Part shown: positions 24,025 through 32,492 of the stretch, piece by piece
Layout: each line of letters begins with the position of its first letter
Numbering within the stretch: the stretch's first letter is position 1
Source of the DNA: Rhodanobacter_A agri
Lineage (GTDB): Bacteria > Pseudomonadota > Gammaproteobacteria > Xanthomonadales > Rhodanobacteraceae
Reading direction: 5' to 3'
DNA length: 64,000 nucleotides
Assembly (NCBI RefSeq): GCF_044904705.1
Contig: NZ_JADIKL010000002.1
Coordinates: forward strand, 248,001 to 312,000
The notes under the pieces: generated by a model
The model's input: only the letters and a program-made list of their open reading frames with translations
What the model was told of the DNA's origin: nothing
The model's database searches: none
Translations under genes and position numbers: made by a program

Positions 24025-27000
24025 CTATGGTGATGCGGCGTCGGCGCGAGGCCGGGCCGATGGGCCGCTTGTCGTTGTGATCCGGCCGATGTCGAACGCG
24101 GCGATGTCCGACAACAGTACGTCCGCATCGGCCAGGGCCTCCGCCCGGCCGATGCCTATCGCCGCCATTCCGGCGGCGTGAATACTGGCGATGCCTGCCG
24201 CGGCGTCTTCCACGCCCAGGCAGTCGGCTGGCGCCAGGCCGAGGCCGGCGGCGGCAGCGAGGAAAATTTCCGGATCGGGCTTAGAGCGCGCAATGCGGCC
24301 TGCGTCGACCACGTAGTCGAACAGCCCGGCGATGCCCAGCCGTTCGAGCAGTTGCGGCGCGTTGCGGCTGGCCGAGGCCAGCGCGGTCCTCAGCCCGGCG
24401 CCACGCACCGACTCCACCGCGTCGCGCGCGCCGGGCAGCAGGTGGCGCGGGTCGAGACGGTCGATCAGTTCGACGTAGCGGGCGTTCTTGCGCGCGGCCA
24501 GTTCGGCTTTTTCCGCGTCGCTGTACTGGCGTGGCGCGCGCTCGAGAAGGATCTCCAGCGAGCCCATGCGGTCCACGCCCTTCATGCGTTCGGCGATCAC
24601 CTCGTCGAACGGCGCATCGATCTCGGCGGCCAGCTGTTGCCACGCCGCACGATGCAGCACGGCGGTATCGGCGAGCACGCCGTCGAGGTCGAAGATCACC
24701 CCCTTCACGGCATGCGATGGCGTGGCGGCCTGCGCCAGCTGCAGCGTCTCGCCCCTGCGCAGGTGCTGCGCCTGGCCGCGATGCAGGAATTCCAATGTTT
24801 CGCCGTCGACCAGCGTGTAGCGCACGCCGGCGGCATCCACTTCCACGCGCAATTGCGCGTCGCGCCAGCGCAGGCCGAAGCGGTAGCCGCGCCAGGCGTG
24901 CGGCAGCTGCGGCGCCAGGGCGGGCCGGCCGCCCTGCACGCGCAGGCCGCCGAAGCCCCAGCTCAGCGCCAGCCAGCTGCCGGCCATCGCCGCCATGTGC
25001 AGGCCGTGTCCGGCATTGCCGTGCGAATCGTCCAGGTCCACCCGCAAGGTGTCGAGGAAGTAGCGGTACGCCTGCGCTTCGCGGCCCACCTCGGCGGCGA
25101 TCACCGCGAAGGTGGAGGCGGACAGCGTGGAGTCGTGCACGGTGACGCCTTCGTAGTAGTCGAAGTTGCGCCGCTTGGCGGCGGCGTCCACGTCCTCGCC
25201 GGCCAGCATCAATGCCAGCAGTGTGTCGGCCTGCTTGCACACCTGGTGGCGGTAGATGGTCAGCGGATGCCAGTTCAGCAGCAGCGGCCGCAGCGACGGG
25301 TCGCGCATCTGTTCGGGCGTGAGCCGTGGCTTGTCCAGGAAGCCGTCGTCCTGCGGGAAGATGCCCAGCGCGGCGTCGGTCGGCAGGTGCATGGCCTCGG
25401 CGGCGCGGCGCCACTGCGCGGGCTCGTCCGCCGCGAGGCCGATGCGCTGCGCCAAGTTGGCGTATTCCATCGGATGCGCGGCGGCCAGCCATTCGACCGT
25501 GGCGGCGGCATCGCGCAGGTGCCGCTGCGCCATGCGGTTGGTGTAGTGGTTGTTGTCGACCAGGGCGGAGTATTCGTCCGGACCGGTCACTTCGTGGATG
25601 CAGAAGGCGCCGCCGCGGCGCGGGTTGTAGTGGCCGATCCCTAGCCAGATGCGCGCGGTCTCGCACAGCATCTCCGCGCCCATGTCGCGCAGGAAGGCCA
25701 CGTCGCCGCTGGCGTCCACGTACAGCCGGATCGCCCAGGCGATGGCCGCGTTGATGTGGTACTGCGCGGAGCCGCCGGGAAAGTAGGCCGAGCATTCGTC
25801 GCCGGCGATGGTGCGCCAGGGATACAGCGCGCCGCGTGCGTGGTTCAGTTCGCGGGCATGGGCGCGCGCGCGGTCCAGCGTGGCGTGGCGCCAGGCCAGC
25901 ATGTGCCTTGCCAGCTGCGGCGCCGCCGTGGCCAGCGCGGGCAGCATGAAGGCTTCGGCGTCCCAGAAGCAGTGCCCCTCGTAGCCTTCGCCGGTGAGGC
26001 CTTTGGCGGCGACGCTGCCGTGGTCGTCGCGGTTGCCGGACTGGAACAGCTGGAACAGGTTGAAACGCAACGCCTGCTCCACCTCCGGCGCGCCGTCGAT
26101 GGCGAGATCGGCACTGCGCCACAACGCGGCCAGCTGCCCCGCCTGGCCGGCCAGCAGGGCGGGGAAGCCTGCGTGGCCGGCCGAATCCAGCGCGTCCGTG
26201 GCGCTGGACAGCAGGACAGGGTCGATGGCGGAACTGGCCTCGGGCGGCGACCAGGCCCAGGCCGCGAATTTCTCCAGCACCACTTCGGTGCCGGGGGCGA
26301 GCTGGCCGGTCCAGGTCTGCGACACGCCGTGCGGCGTGCGCGTCGCGTTCTGGAGAGTTAGTGTGGCGTCGGCCACGCGGTGCGTCTGCGCGCAGACCAG
26401 CCGGATGCCGCTGTGCGCGGTGTGCTGGCCGACCCAGGCCAGCGTCGGATCGGCATGTGCGTTATGCAGTTGCAGGCCGCCGCTGAGGTGCGCGCCGATG
26501 CGCGGGTCGTCGCCTTGGGCGGCGGCGGTGCGGGCGGTATCGATCGCCGATTCCAGCGTGACTGGGCCGCGATAGTCGATCGAGTGCACCCGGTAGCGGA
26601 TCGCCAGCAGGCCGGGGCGGTCCAGCGCGACCAGCCGTTCGGCGACGATTTCCAGCGTGCCGCCGCCCGGCGCGCGCCAGCGCAGCGTGCGCCGGTAGCA
26701 GCCGTCGCGCAGGTCGAGCCGGCGCTCCAGCGCCAGCCAGTCGCCTTGGTCCAGTCGCACCGGCGTCTCGCCCAGTCGCAGGCGGATGCGGCTGGCGTCG
26801 GCCACCGGCACGCGGGTGTCGGTATGGCGGGCAAAGCCGGTGAAGCGCTCGTGGTAGGCGATGGTCGAGCGTTCCCACACGCCGGCGAGGAAGCAGCCAT
26901 GGCTGGCGCTGTCGTCCTCCTCCAGCCCGCCGCGCACGCCCAGCGAACCGTTGGCGAGGGCGAACAGGCTTTCGTCCTGGGCAAAGCCGCTGCGATCACG

Positions 27001-27102
27001 GCCGCAGCGGACAAGCTGCCAGGGGTCGGCGGTGCCGGGGGCATGCGGCGCCGTACCCGTATCGACGGGCTGGGCAGGCGAGGCCGCATCATGAGTCTGC
27101 AC
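24025..27102 (-). CDS. GH65 disaccharide phosphorylase fused to beta-phosphoglucomutase
   Basis: This is a single 1025-codon frame. Residues about 20-790 are a cytoplasmic GH65 inverting phosphorylase: catalytic Glu510 lies in HEVTGPDEYSALVDNN, and HDSTLS is the phosphate-binding signature. Residues about 800-1010 are a HAD-fold beta-phosphoglucomutase, with GVIFDLDGVLADT carrying the nucleophile and acid aspartates, SASRN as motif II and KPDPE with GVEDAAAGI as motifs III-IV. GH65 phosphorolysis yields beta-glucose 1-phosphate, and the second domain would turn it into glucose 6-phosphate. The start is a GTG with AAGGGA upstream; no in-frame ATG is near. Substrate (maltose, trehalose, kojibiose, nigerose) is not decided by sequence. 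Confidence 0.9.
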   Translation of the reverse strand: MQTHDAASPAQPVDTGTAPHAPGTADPWQLVRCGRDRSGFAQDESLFALANGSLGVRGGLEEDDSASHGCFLAGVWERSTIAYHERFTGFARHTDTRVPVADASRIRLRLGETPVRLDQGDWLALERRLDLRDGCYRRTLRWRAPGGGTLEIVAERLVALDRPGLLAIRYRVHSIDYRGPVTLESAIDTARTAAAQGDDPRIGAHLSGGLQLHNAHADPTLAWVGQHTAHSGIRLVCAQTHRVADATLTLQNATRTPHGVSQTWTGQLAPGTEVVLEKFAAWAWSPPEASSAIDPVLLSSATDALDSAGHAGFPALLAGQAGQLAALWRSADLAIDGAPEVEQALRFNLFQLFQSGNRDDHGSVAAKGLTGEGYEGHCFWDAEAFMLPALATAAPQLARHMLAWRHATLDRARAHARELNHARGALYPWRTIAGDECSAYFPGGSAQYHINAAIAWAIRLYVDASGDVAFLRDMGAEMLCETARIWLGIGHYNPRRGGAFCIHEVTGPDEYSALVDNNHYTNRMAQRHLRDAAATVEWLAAAHPMEYANLAQRIGLAADEPAQWRRAAEAMHLPTDAALGIFPQDDGFLDKPRLTPEQMRDPSLRPLLLNWHPLTIYRHQVCKQADTLLALMLAGEDVDAAAKRRNFDYYEGVTVHDSTLSASTFAVIAAEVGREAQAYRYFLDTLRVDLDDSHGNAGHGLHMAAMAGSWLALSWGFGGLRVQGGRPALAPQLPHAWRGYRFGLRWRDAQLRVEVDAAGVRYTLVDGETLEFLHRGQAQHLRRGETLQLAQAATPSHAVKGVIFDLDGVLADTAVLHRAAWQQLAAEIDAPFDEVIAERMKGVDRMGSLEILLERAPRQYSDAEKAELAARKNARYVELIDRLDPRHLLPGARDAVESVRGAGLRTALASASRNAPQLLERLGIAGLFDYVVDAGRIARSKPDPEIFLAAAAGLGLAPADCLGVEDAAAGIASIHAAGMAAIGIGRAEALADADVLLSDIAAFDIGRITTTSGPSARPRADAASP

Positions 27103-27166
27103 GTAATGATTCCCTTTGCACGGCTGCAATGGGCGCCAGAGCGCGATCCGGCGCCGATTCGCGGGC

Positions 27167-27195
27167 AGCATACGGGCGAATGATATCGATATCAA
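27167..27195 (-). promoter_or_regulatory. Promoter of the GH65 fusion gene
   Basis: On the minus strand TTGATA (27195-27190) and TATGCT (27172-27167) are separated by exactly 17 bp. The -35 hexamer is the centre of the 36-bp palindrome. A repressor bound there would directly block RNA polymerase. Confidence 0.7.
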
Positions 27196-27212
27196 GATAT
27201 CGATATCATTCG
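27177..27212. promoter_or_regulatory. 36-bp palindromic double operator
   Basis: Two perfectly complementary 17-bp arms (left CGAATGATATCGATATC) flank a central AA. Each arm holds GATATCGATATC, itself a 12-bp palindrome, at 27182-27193 and 27196-27207, 14 bp apart centre to centre. The AT-rich block stands out from the GC-rich surroundings. It lies between the divergent LacI gene and the GH65 fusion gene, so it is the probable LacI operator. Confidence 0.8.
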
Positions 27213-27334
27213 ACTTGGGCCGGGTCTGGACGATGGATGGGCCGGCCGGCAGCGCATTGAACGCATCGTCACCGCAAGCGACACTGATCCATCGGTTTTT
27301 GTCGCCCGCAGCCATCGCCCGGAGGGGTTGTCGC

Positions 27335-28345
27335 GTGAGTCCCGCCAAGAAGAAGCAGCCCACCGCGGCGCAGTCCGGCCTGACCATGGCGGACCTGGCG
27401 AAGCTGGCCGGGGTGTCCAAGATCACCGTGTCGCGTGCGCTGGGCGATAGCCCGCTGGTGACGCCGGAGACGCGCGAGCGCATCCAGGCGCTGGCGCGCA
27501 AGCACGGCTACAAGCTGAACGTCAGCGCGCGCAACCTGCGGCTGCGGCGCAGCCACACGGTGGCGGTGATCGTGGAGATGAAGCCGTCCTCGAGCCGCAC
27601 CATGTGGGATCCCTATCCGCTGTCGTTGCTGGGCGGCATCTCGCAGGAGCTGACCTCGGCCGGCTACAGCGTGCTGCTGACCACCCGCCACGACGCGCCG
27701 AACGCGGCGGTGCAGGCCGCCGACGGCCTGATCCTGCTGGGCCAGGGCGTGCACCAGGACGCCGTGAAACTGTACGAGCGCATGGGCTTGCCGATGGTGG
27801 TGTGGGGTGCCGAATCGGCACAGGACAGCCACATCGTGGTGGGCAGCGACAACCGCCACAGCGGTGTCAGCGTGGCCGAGCGTTTCCTGTCGATCGGGCG
27901 GCGCCATCCGGTGTTCATCGGCAACTCCGACCACCCGGAAATGTCCCAGCGCCTGCATGGTTTCGTCGATGAGCTGGCCGGCCACGGCATCAAGCCGCTG
28001 TTGCTGCAGCGGGTGGACTGGACGCTGGAATCGGGCGTCGACGCGGTGCGCTCGCTGGCCAGCCGCAAGGTGCACTTCGACGCGATCTTCGCCTGCAGCG
28101 ACCTGCTGGCGATGGGCGCGATCCGCGCGCTGGTGGAGCTGGGCTTGTCGGTGCCGAACGACGTGTCGGTAGTGGGCTACGACGACACGCCGCACGGCGC
28201 CAGCTTCCTGCCGCCGCTGTCCACGGTGCGGCAGAACTGGCAGGAGGGCGGCGTGCTGCTGGCGCGCAAGGTGCTGGCGCTGATCGAGGGCCAGCCGGTG
28301 GCTTCGCAGATGCTGCCGACCAGCCTGATCGTGCGGGCGACCTGA
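27335..28345 (+). CDS. LacI-family regulator of the alpha-glucoside locus
   Basis: The 336-residue protein has a helix-turn-helix (TMADLAKLAGVSKITVSRAL, about residues 16-35) and a sugar-binding effector domain with late GYDDTPHGASFLPPLSTV, typical of LacI proteins. I chose the GTG at 27335 because GGAGGGG lies 7 nt upstream and the length becomes the family norm; the longer reading from 27116 runs through the operator. It is divergent from the GH65 fusion gene, with the palindrome at 27177-27212 between them, and it converges on pilS with a 15-bp gap. Glucose, glucose phosphate or the disaccharide as effector is inference. Confidence 0.92.
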   Translation: MSPAKKKQPTAAQSGLTMADLAKLAGVSKITVSRALGDSPLVTPETRERIQALARKHGYKLNVSARNLRLRRSHTVAVIVEMKPSSSRTMWDPYPLSLLGGISQELTSAGYSVLLTTRHDAPNAAVQAADGLILLGQGVHQDAVKLYERMGLPMVVWGAESAQDSHIVVGSDNRHSGVSVAERFLSIGRRHPVFIGNSDHPEMSQRLHGFVDELAGHGIKPLLLQRVDWTLESGVDAVRSLASRKVHFDAIFACSDLLAMGAIRALVELGLSVPNDVSVVGYDDTPHGASFLPPLSTVRQNWQEGGVLLARKVLALIEGQPVASQMLPTSLIVRAT

Positions 28346-28360
28346 AACGGGAGCGGGGCT

Positions 28361-30001
28361 CTAGCCCGCGGCCGCCTCGCCGGCCATGCGGTTCATCTGC
28401 GGCGTGAGCACCAGCCGGAAGCAGCTGCCGCCGCCAGCCACGCGCACGTACTCCAGCGAGGCCTGGTTCGCTTCGGCCATCTGCCGCGCGAGGTACAAGC
28501 CGAGCCCGGTGCCGTATTCGTGGGTGGTGTAGAACGGCTCGAAGATCTGCGCGGCCACCTTCGGCGCGATGCCGGGGCCGCGGTCGGTGACCTCGAGGAT
28601 GGGTTCGCCGTGTTCGCCGTTGCGCACGATCACGATCACCCGTGCCGGCTCGGCGGGCAGGCGGCCGTAGCGCAGCGCGTTCTGCACCAGGTTCCACATC
28701 ACCTGCTGCAGCTGTTGCGGGTCCGCCATCGCGGCCACCTCGGCCGCCCCGCCGACGACTACCCGCAAGGTGTCGTTGCCGATGTCGTTGCCGAGCTTGT
28801 ATTCGTCCACGAAGCTCTGCGCCCAGCGGCCCAGATCCAGCGTTTCCGGCCGCGAACGTTCGCGCCGCGACAGCTGCAGGATGTTCTCGATGATCTCGTT
28901 GAGCCGCACGCAGTGGTTGTTGATGATCTCCACCATGCGCTGGTCGGCGCTGTCCATTTTTTCCGACTCGGCGAGCAGCTGCGCCGAGTAGCGGATCGCC
29001 GCCAGCGGGTTGCGGATCTCGTGCGCGATCGATGCGGACAACCGGCCCAGCGAGGACAGCGTGAGCTCCTCGGCACGGCGCGACAGCAGCGAGGTGTCGT
29101 CGAGGAAGATCAGCACCAGCGAATCGTCGTTCGGCGCGAGGCGGGAGAAGCGCGGCACCACCTCGGGCACGCCATCGGCGAGCTGGGTGGCGGTCTCGTC
29201 CAGCTTGCCCGAGGTCATCCAGTGGTACAGCCGGCGCGACAGCTCGGGCGCCAGCCGGCCCAGGTCGCGCTGCTCGGCGCTGGGATTGCCCAGCAGCATC
29301 CAGGCCGACTCGTTGATCTGGTGGATGCGGTTGGCGTCGTCCACCAGCAGCACGCCGGTCTTCATGCGGCGGATGATCAGTTCGTTGACCTGCGAGAGGT
29401 TGGCCAGGTCGGTGCTGCGCTGTTCGGCCAGCGCTTCGCTGGCGCGCAGCTGGCGGCCGAGCACGTGGCACAGCGTGGTGATCGCGAAATAGGCCAGGCC
29501 GAACAGGGCCGATTCCAGCAGGCTGCGCTCGCCATTGCCGCCGCCGGGCTGGGCGAACAAGGCGTGGGCGAGCAGGCCCAGCGTGGCCAGCGCGGCGAAA
29601 AAGCTGGACAGCCGCAGCGACAGGATCAGCGCGCCCACGCCGAGATTCACCGCCAGCATCATCGCGATGCCGATGTGGGCGTAGTCGATCGCGCTGAGCG
29701 CCAGCACGGCGGCGGCGACGTCCACGGCCAGCCAGATCGATACGGTCACCTTCGCGTAGGGCACGCAGCGCCGGGTCAGCGCCAATGCCGCTATGGCGAA
29801 CAACAGGTAGGGCAGGGTGACCAGCAAGGCGAGCCGCATCGAACCCAGTGGCTCGCCACCGATCTGCATCGGCGCGAACGCCAGGCCGATGTACAGCAGC
29901 GCCTGGACCAGCCGGAAGATGTTGAGGAACAGCATCTCGTGGCGGATCGCCGCCGGAATGGCCCGCTGGGCGTTGAGCTGCGGCAAGACGGGGCTGGACA
30001 C
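28361..30001 (-). CDS. pilS: Sensor histidine kinase PilS
   Basis: The 546-residue protein has six clustered membrane helices (about residues 30-190), a PAS-like segment (MKTGVLLVDDANRIHQINES), a HisKA motif SASIAHEIRNPLAAIRYSAQ and an HATPase domain with N-box NLVQNALRYG and GTGLGL. This layout is that of PilS, the pilin-sensing kinase that phosphorylates PilR. The gene is divergent from sucC. The start is uncertain: I take GTG 30001 because GGAG lies upstream and a TATACT -10 box lies at 30037-30032. GTG 30013 and ATG 29935 are alternatives. PilR is not adjacent; a 15.4-kb sugar locus separates them. Confidence 0.88.
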   Translation of the reverse strand: MSSPVLPQLNAQRAIPAAIRHEMLFLNIFRLVQALLYIGLAFAPMQIGGEPLGSMRLALLVTLPYLLFAIAALALTRRCVPYAKVTVSIWLAVDVAAAVLALSAIDYAHIGIAMMLAVNLGVGALILSLRLSSFFAALATLGLLAHALFAQPGGGNGERSLLESALFGLAYFAITTLCHVLGRQLRASEALAEQRSTDLANLSQVNELIIRRMKTGVLLVDDANRIHQINESAWMLLGNPSAEQRDLGRLAPELSRRLYHWMTSGKLDETATQLADGVPEVVPRFSRLAPNDDSLVLIFLDDTSLLSRRAEELTLSSLGRLSASIAHEIRNPLAAIRYSAQLLAESEKMDSADQRMVEIINNHCVRLNEIIENILQLSRRERSRPETLDLGRWAQSFVDEYKLGNDIGNDTLRVVVGGAAEVAAMADPQQLQQVMWNLVQNALRYGRLPAEPARVIVIVRNGEHGEPILEVTDRGPGIAPKVAAQIFEPFYTTHEYGTGLGLYLARQMAEANQASLEYVRVAGGGSCFRLVLTPQMNRMAGEAAAG

Positions 30002-30358
30002 GTTGGGCGGCACTCCGGGGCGGTCGAGGTCAGTATAGGTGTGCGCTCCCGGAAACTTCGAGGTGCCGGGCAGGGTTCGGGCAGGCCGGCGAGCGGCCGG
30101 TTCCATGGCGCTCCAAGGCCGGGGCGGGCGCCCGCGGCCGGGCGGAAAGCCGCTCCCCGGGCCGGTTTCGGGGGCGCCCCTTTCCATCGGGGGCCGCTTC
30201 CGCGAAAATAAGCGGCCGTGTTGCGCGGTTTCTGCCCTGTCGAGGCATGCCGCGCACGGCATGCCGGCAGCGCATCGCAACGCCGTCCGACCCCCACAAG
30301 CCCGCGCCGCGTCCCTTCCGCGCGAGGCCGTGTTTCCCCGTTCGCTCGAGGCTATCGA
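30002..30358. other. pilS-sucC divergent intergenic region
   Basis: The 357-bp stretch holds no convincing gene. On the minus strand a TATACT hexamer (30037-30032) is a candidate pilS -10 box. Toward sucC there is a perfect inverted repeat, GGCATGCCG and CGGCATGCC with a CGCA loop at 30244-30265, that could be a protein site or a leader hairpin. A short AT-rich island (GAAAATAAG, 30204-30212) is the most promoter-like segment for sucC. GC-rich runs fill the rest. Confidence 0.5.
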
Positions 30359-31519
30359 ATGAATTTCCACGAATACCAGGCCAAAGAACTGTTCGCGCAG
30401 TACGGCATCAACGTACCGCCGGGCAAGGTCGCCAACTCCCCCGATGCCGCTGTCGACGCCGCCAAGGCGCTGGGCGGTTCCCAATGGATGGTCAAGGCGC
30501 AGATCCACGCAGGTGGCCGCGGCAAGGCCGGCGGCGTGAAGTTCTGCCGCAGCCTCGACGACGTGCGCGCCGCCGCCAAGGGCATGCTGGGCACCAAGAT
30601 GGAGACCTACCAGTCGGCCGGCCGCGCGCTGCCGGTGAACCTGGTGCTGGTCACCGACGCCACCGACATCGCCAAGGAGCTGTACCTGTCGATCCTGGTG
30701 GACCGCGACACCAAGTCCGTCTCCTTCATCGCCTCCAAGCACGGCGGCGTGGACATCGAGCAGGTGGCCAAGGACACCCCCGAGGACATCCACACCATCG
30801 TGGTGGACTTCGTCGAAGGCCTGCAGCCCTACCAGTGCCGCAACCTCGGCTTCGCGATGGACCTCAACGCCAAGCAGGTCGGCCAGCTGACCAAGATCAT
30901 GCTGGGCCTGTACAAGCTGTTCAACGAGAAGGACCTCTCGCTGGTCGAGCTGAACCCGCTCGCCATCCTCGCCGACGGCAGCCTCGCCGCGCTGGACGGC
31001 AAGGTGAACTCCGACGACAACGCCGAGTTCCGCCACGCCGACCTGGCCGCGATGCGCGACCTCACCCAGGAAGACGCCGCCGAGGCGGCCGCGGTGCAGA
31101 ACAACCTCAACTACGTGACGATGGACGGCACCATCGGCTGCATGGTCAACGGCGCGGGCCTGGCCATGGCCACCATGGACGTGATCAAGCTGGCGGGCGG
31201 CGAGCCGGCCAACTTCCTCGACGTGGGCGGCGGCGCCACCAAGGAGCGCGTCACCGAGGCGTTCAAGCTGATCACCTCGTCCGACAAGGTCAAGGCCATC
31301 CTGGTCAACATCTTCGGCGGCATCGTCCGCTGCGACATGATCGCCGAGGGCATCATCGCCGCGGTGAAGGAAGTGGGCCTGAAGATCCCGGTGGTGGTGC
31401 GTCTGCAAGGCACCAACGTGGAACAGGGCCGCGCGCTGCTGGCCAACTCCGGTCTGGCGATCACGCCGGCCGACGATCTCAACGACGCGGCGCAGAAAGC
31501 CGTGGCCGCCGCGAAGTGA
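30359..31519 (+). CDS. sucC: Succinyl-CoA ligase, beta subunit
   Basis: The 386-residue protein begins MNFHEYQAKELFAQYGINVP, the standard SucC N-terminus of an ATP-grasp domain. The nucleotide loop KAQIHAGGRGKAGGVK and the C-terminal CoA-ligase block with GGIVRCDMIAEGII are present. It forms an alpha2beta2 enzyme with SucD, converting succinyl-CoA to succinate with nucleotide triphosphate formation in the TCA cycle. I start at ATG 30359, matching the family N-terminus; a longer reading from 30218 is non-family sequence. sucD follows after 14 bp. Confidence 0.97.
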   Translation: MNFHEYQAKELFAQYGINVPPGKVANSPDAAVDAAKALGGSQWMVKAQIHAGGRGKAGGVKFCRSLDDVRAAAKGMLGTKMETYQSAGRALPVNLVLVTDATDIAKELYLSILVDRDTKSVSFIASKHGGVDIEQVAKDTPEDIHTIVVDFVEGLQPYQCRNLGFAMDLNAKQVGQLTKIMLGLYKLFNEKDLSLVELNPLAILADGSLAALDGKVNSDDNAEFRHADLAAMRDLTQEDAAEAAAVQNNLNYVTMDGTIGCMVNGAGLAMATMDVIKLAGGEPANFLDVGGGATKERVTEAFKLITSSDKVKAILVNIFGGIVRCDMIAEGIIAAVKEVGLKIPVVVRLQGTNVEQGRALLANSGLAITPADDLNDAAQKAVAAAK

Positions 31520-31533
31520 GGAGCAACTAAGTC

Positions 31534-32409
31534 ATGTCCGTTCTGATCAACAAGAACACCAAGGTGCTGGTGCAGGGCTTCACCGGCCAGCAGGGCACCT
31601 TCCACGCACAGCAGGCGATCGACTACGGCACCAAGGTCGTCGGCGGCGTCACCCCCGGCAAGGGCGGCAGCGAGCACATCGGCCTGCCCGTCTTCAACTC
31701 GGTGTCCGAGGCCGTCGACGAGACCGGCGCCGACGCGTCGGTGATCTTCGTGCCGCCGCCGTTCGCGGCCGACTCCATCCTGGAAGCCGTGGACGCGGGC
31801 ATCCGCGTGATCGTGGCGATCACCGAGGGCATCCCGGTGCTGGACATGCTGCGCGTGAAGAACGTGCTGGCGCAGCATCCGGAAACCGTGCTGATCGGGC
31901 CGAACTGCCCCGGCGTGATCACCCCGGGCGAGTGCAAGATCGGCATCATGCCGGGCCACATCCACCAGCCGGGCAAGGTCGGCATCGTGTCGCGTTCGGG
32001 CACGCTGACCTATGAAGCCGTGTTCCAGACCACCAACGAAGGCCTGGGCCAGTCCACCTGCATCGGCATCGGCGGCGACCCGATCAACGGCCTCAGCTTC
32101 ATCGACTGCCTCAAGCTGTTCCAGGACGACCCGCAGACCGAAGGCATCATCATGGTCGGCGAGATCGGCGGCAGCGCCGAGGAAGACGCCGCCGAGTTCA
32201 TCGGCGAGTACGTCAAGAAGCCGGTGGTTTCGTTCATTGCCGGTGCTTCGGCTCCGGCCGGCAAGCGCATGGGCCACGCCGGCGCGATCATCTCCGGCGG
32301 CAAGGGCACGGCAGCGGCGAAGTTCGCCGCGCTGGAGAAGGCCGGCGTCACCACGGTGAAGTCGCCTGCCGACCTCGGCAAGACGCTCGCCAAGCTGATG
32401 AAGAAGTAA
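31534..32409 (+). CDS. sucD: Succinyl-CoA ligase, alpha subunit
   Basis: The 291-residue protein has the CoA-binding Rossmann fold (KVLVQGFTGQQGTFHAQQAI near the start) and the phosphohistidine block GHAGAIISGGKGTA close to the C-terminus. Together with sucC, 14 bp upstream, it forms the TCA-cycle ligase. The ribosome site GAGGAG overlaps the sucC stop region. A strong terminator follows at 32432-32465, so sucCD is a closed two-gene operon. Confidence 0.97.
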   Translation: MSVLINKNTKVLVQGFTGQQGTFHAQQAIDYGTKVVGGVTPGKGGSEHIGLPVFNSVSEAVDETGADASVIFVPPPFAADSILEAVDAGIRVIVAITEGIPVLDMLRVKNVLAQHPETVLIGPNCPGVITPGECKIGIMPGHIHQPGKVGIVSRSGTLTYEAVFQTTNEGLGQSTCIGIGGDPINGLSFIDCLKLFQDDPQTEGIIMVGEIGGSAEEDAAEFIGEYVKKPVVSFIAGASAPAGKRMGHAGAIISGGKGTAAAKFAALEKAGVTTVKSPADLGKTLAKLMKK

Positions 32410-32431
32410 TCGGGTCCGTCCGACCGATGCG

Positions 32432-32465
32432 AGAAGGGCCGCCGTCGTGCGGCCCTTCTTGTTTT
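32432..32465 (+). terminator. Terminator of sucCD
   Basis: The stem AGAAGGGCCGC / GCGGCCCTTCT, 11 bp with a CGTCGT loop, is followed by TGTTTT. It lies 22 bp after the sucD stop. Confidence 0.9.
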
Positions 32466-32492
32466 CCACGTAGAAAGGTTTTCTACGTAGAA
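32461..32492. repeat. Tandem TACGTA-type repeat at the lysG 3' end
   Basis: The block GTTTTC(C/T)ACGTAGAA occurs twice in direct repeat with a 1-bp gap (32461-32475 and 32477-32491). The second copy contains the 12-bp palindrome TTCTACGTAGAA (32481-32492), which overlaps the stop codon of the LysR-family gene. It may be part of the transcription end for that gene or a protein site. No role is established. Confidence 0.4.

Noticed and set aside
24025..27102. GH65-phosphoglucomutase fusion as a sequencing artefact
   Set aside because: The frame is continuous, both halves have all motifs, and no internal start with a good ribosome site was noticed at the junction. A real fusion is the simpler reading, although only resequencing would prove it.
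28361..31408. pilS read as a 1015-residue protein
   Set aside because: The extra N-terminal half is antisense to sucC; PilS-like sequence begins only near 30001.
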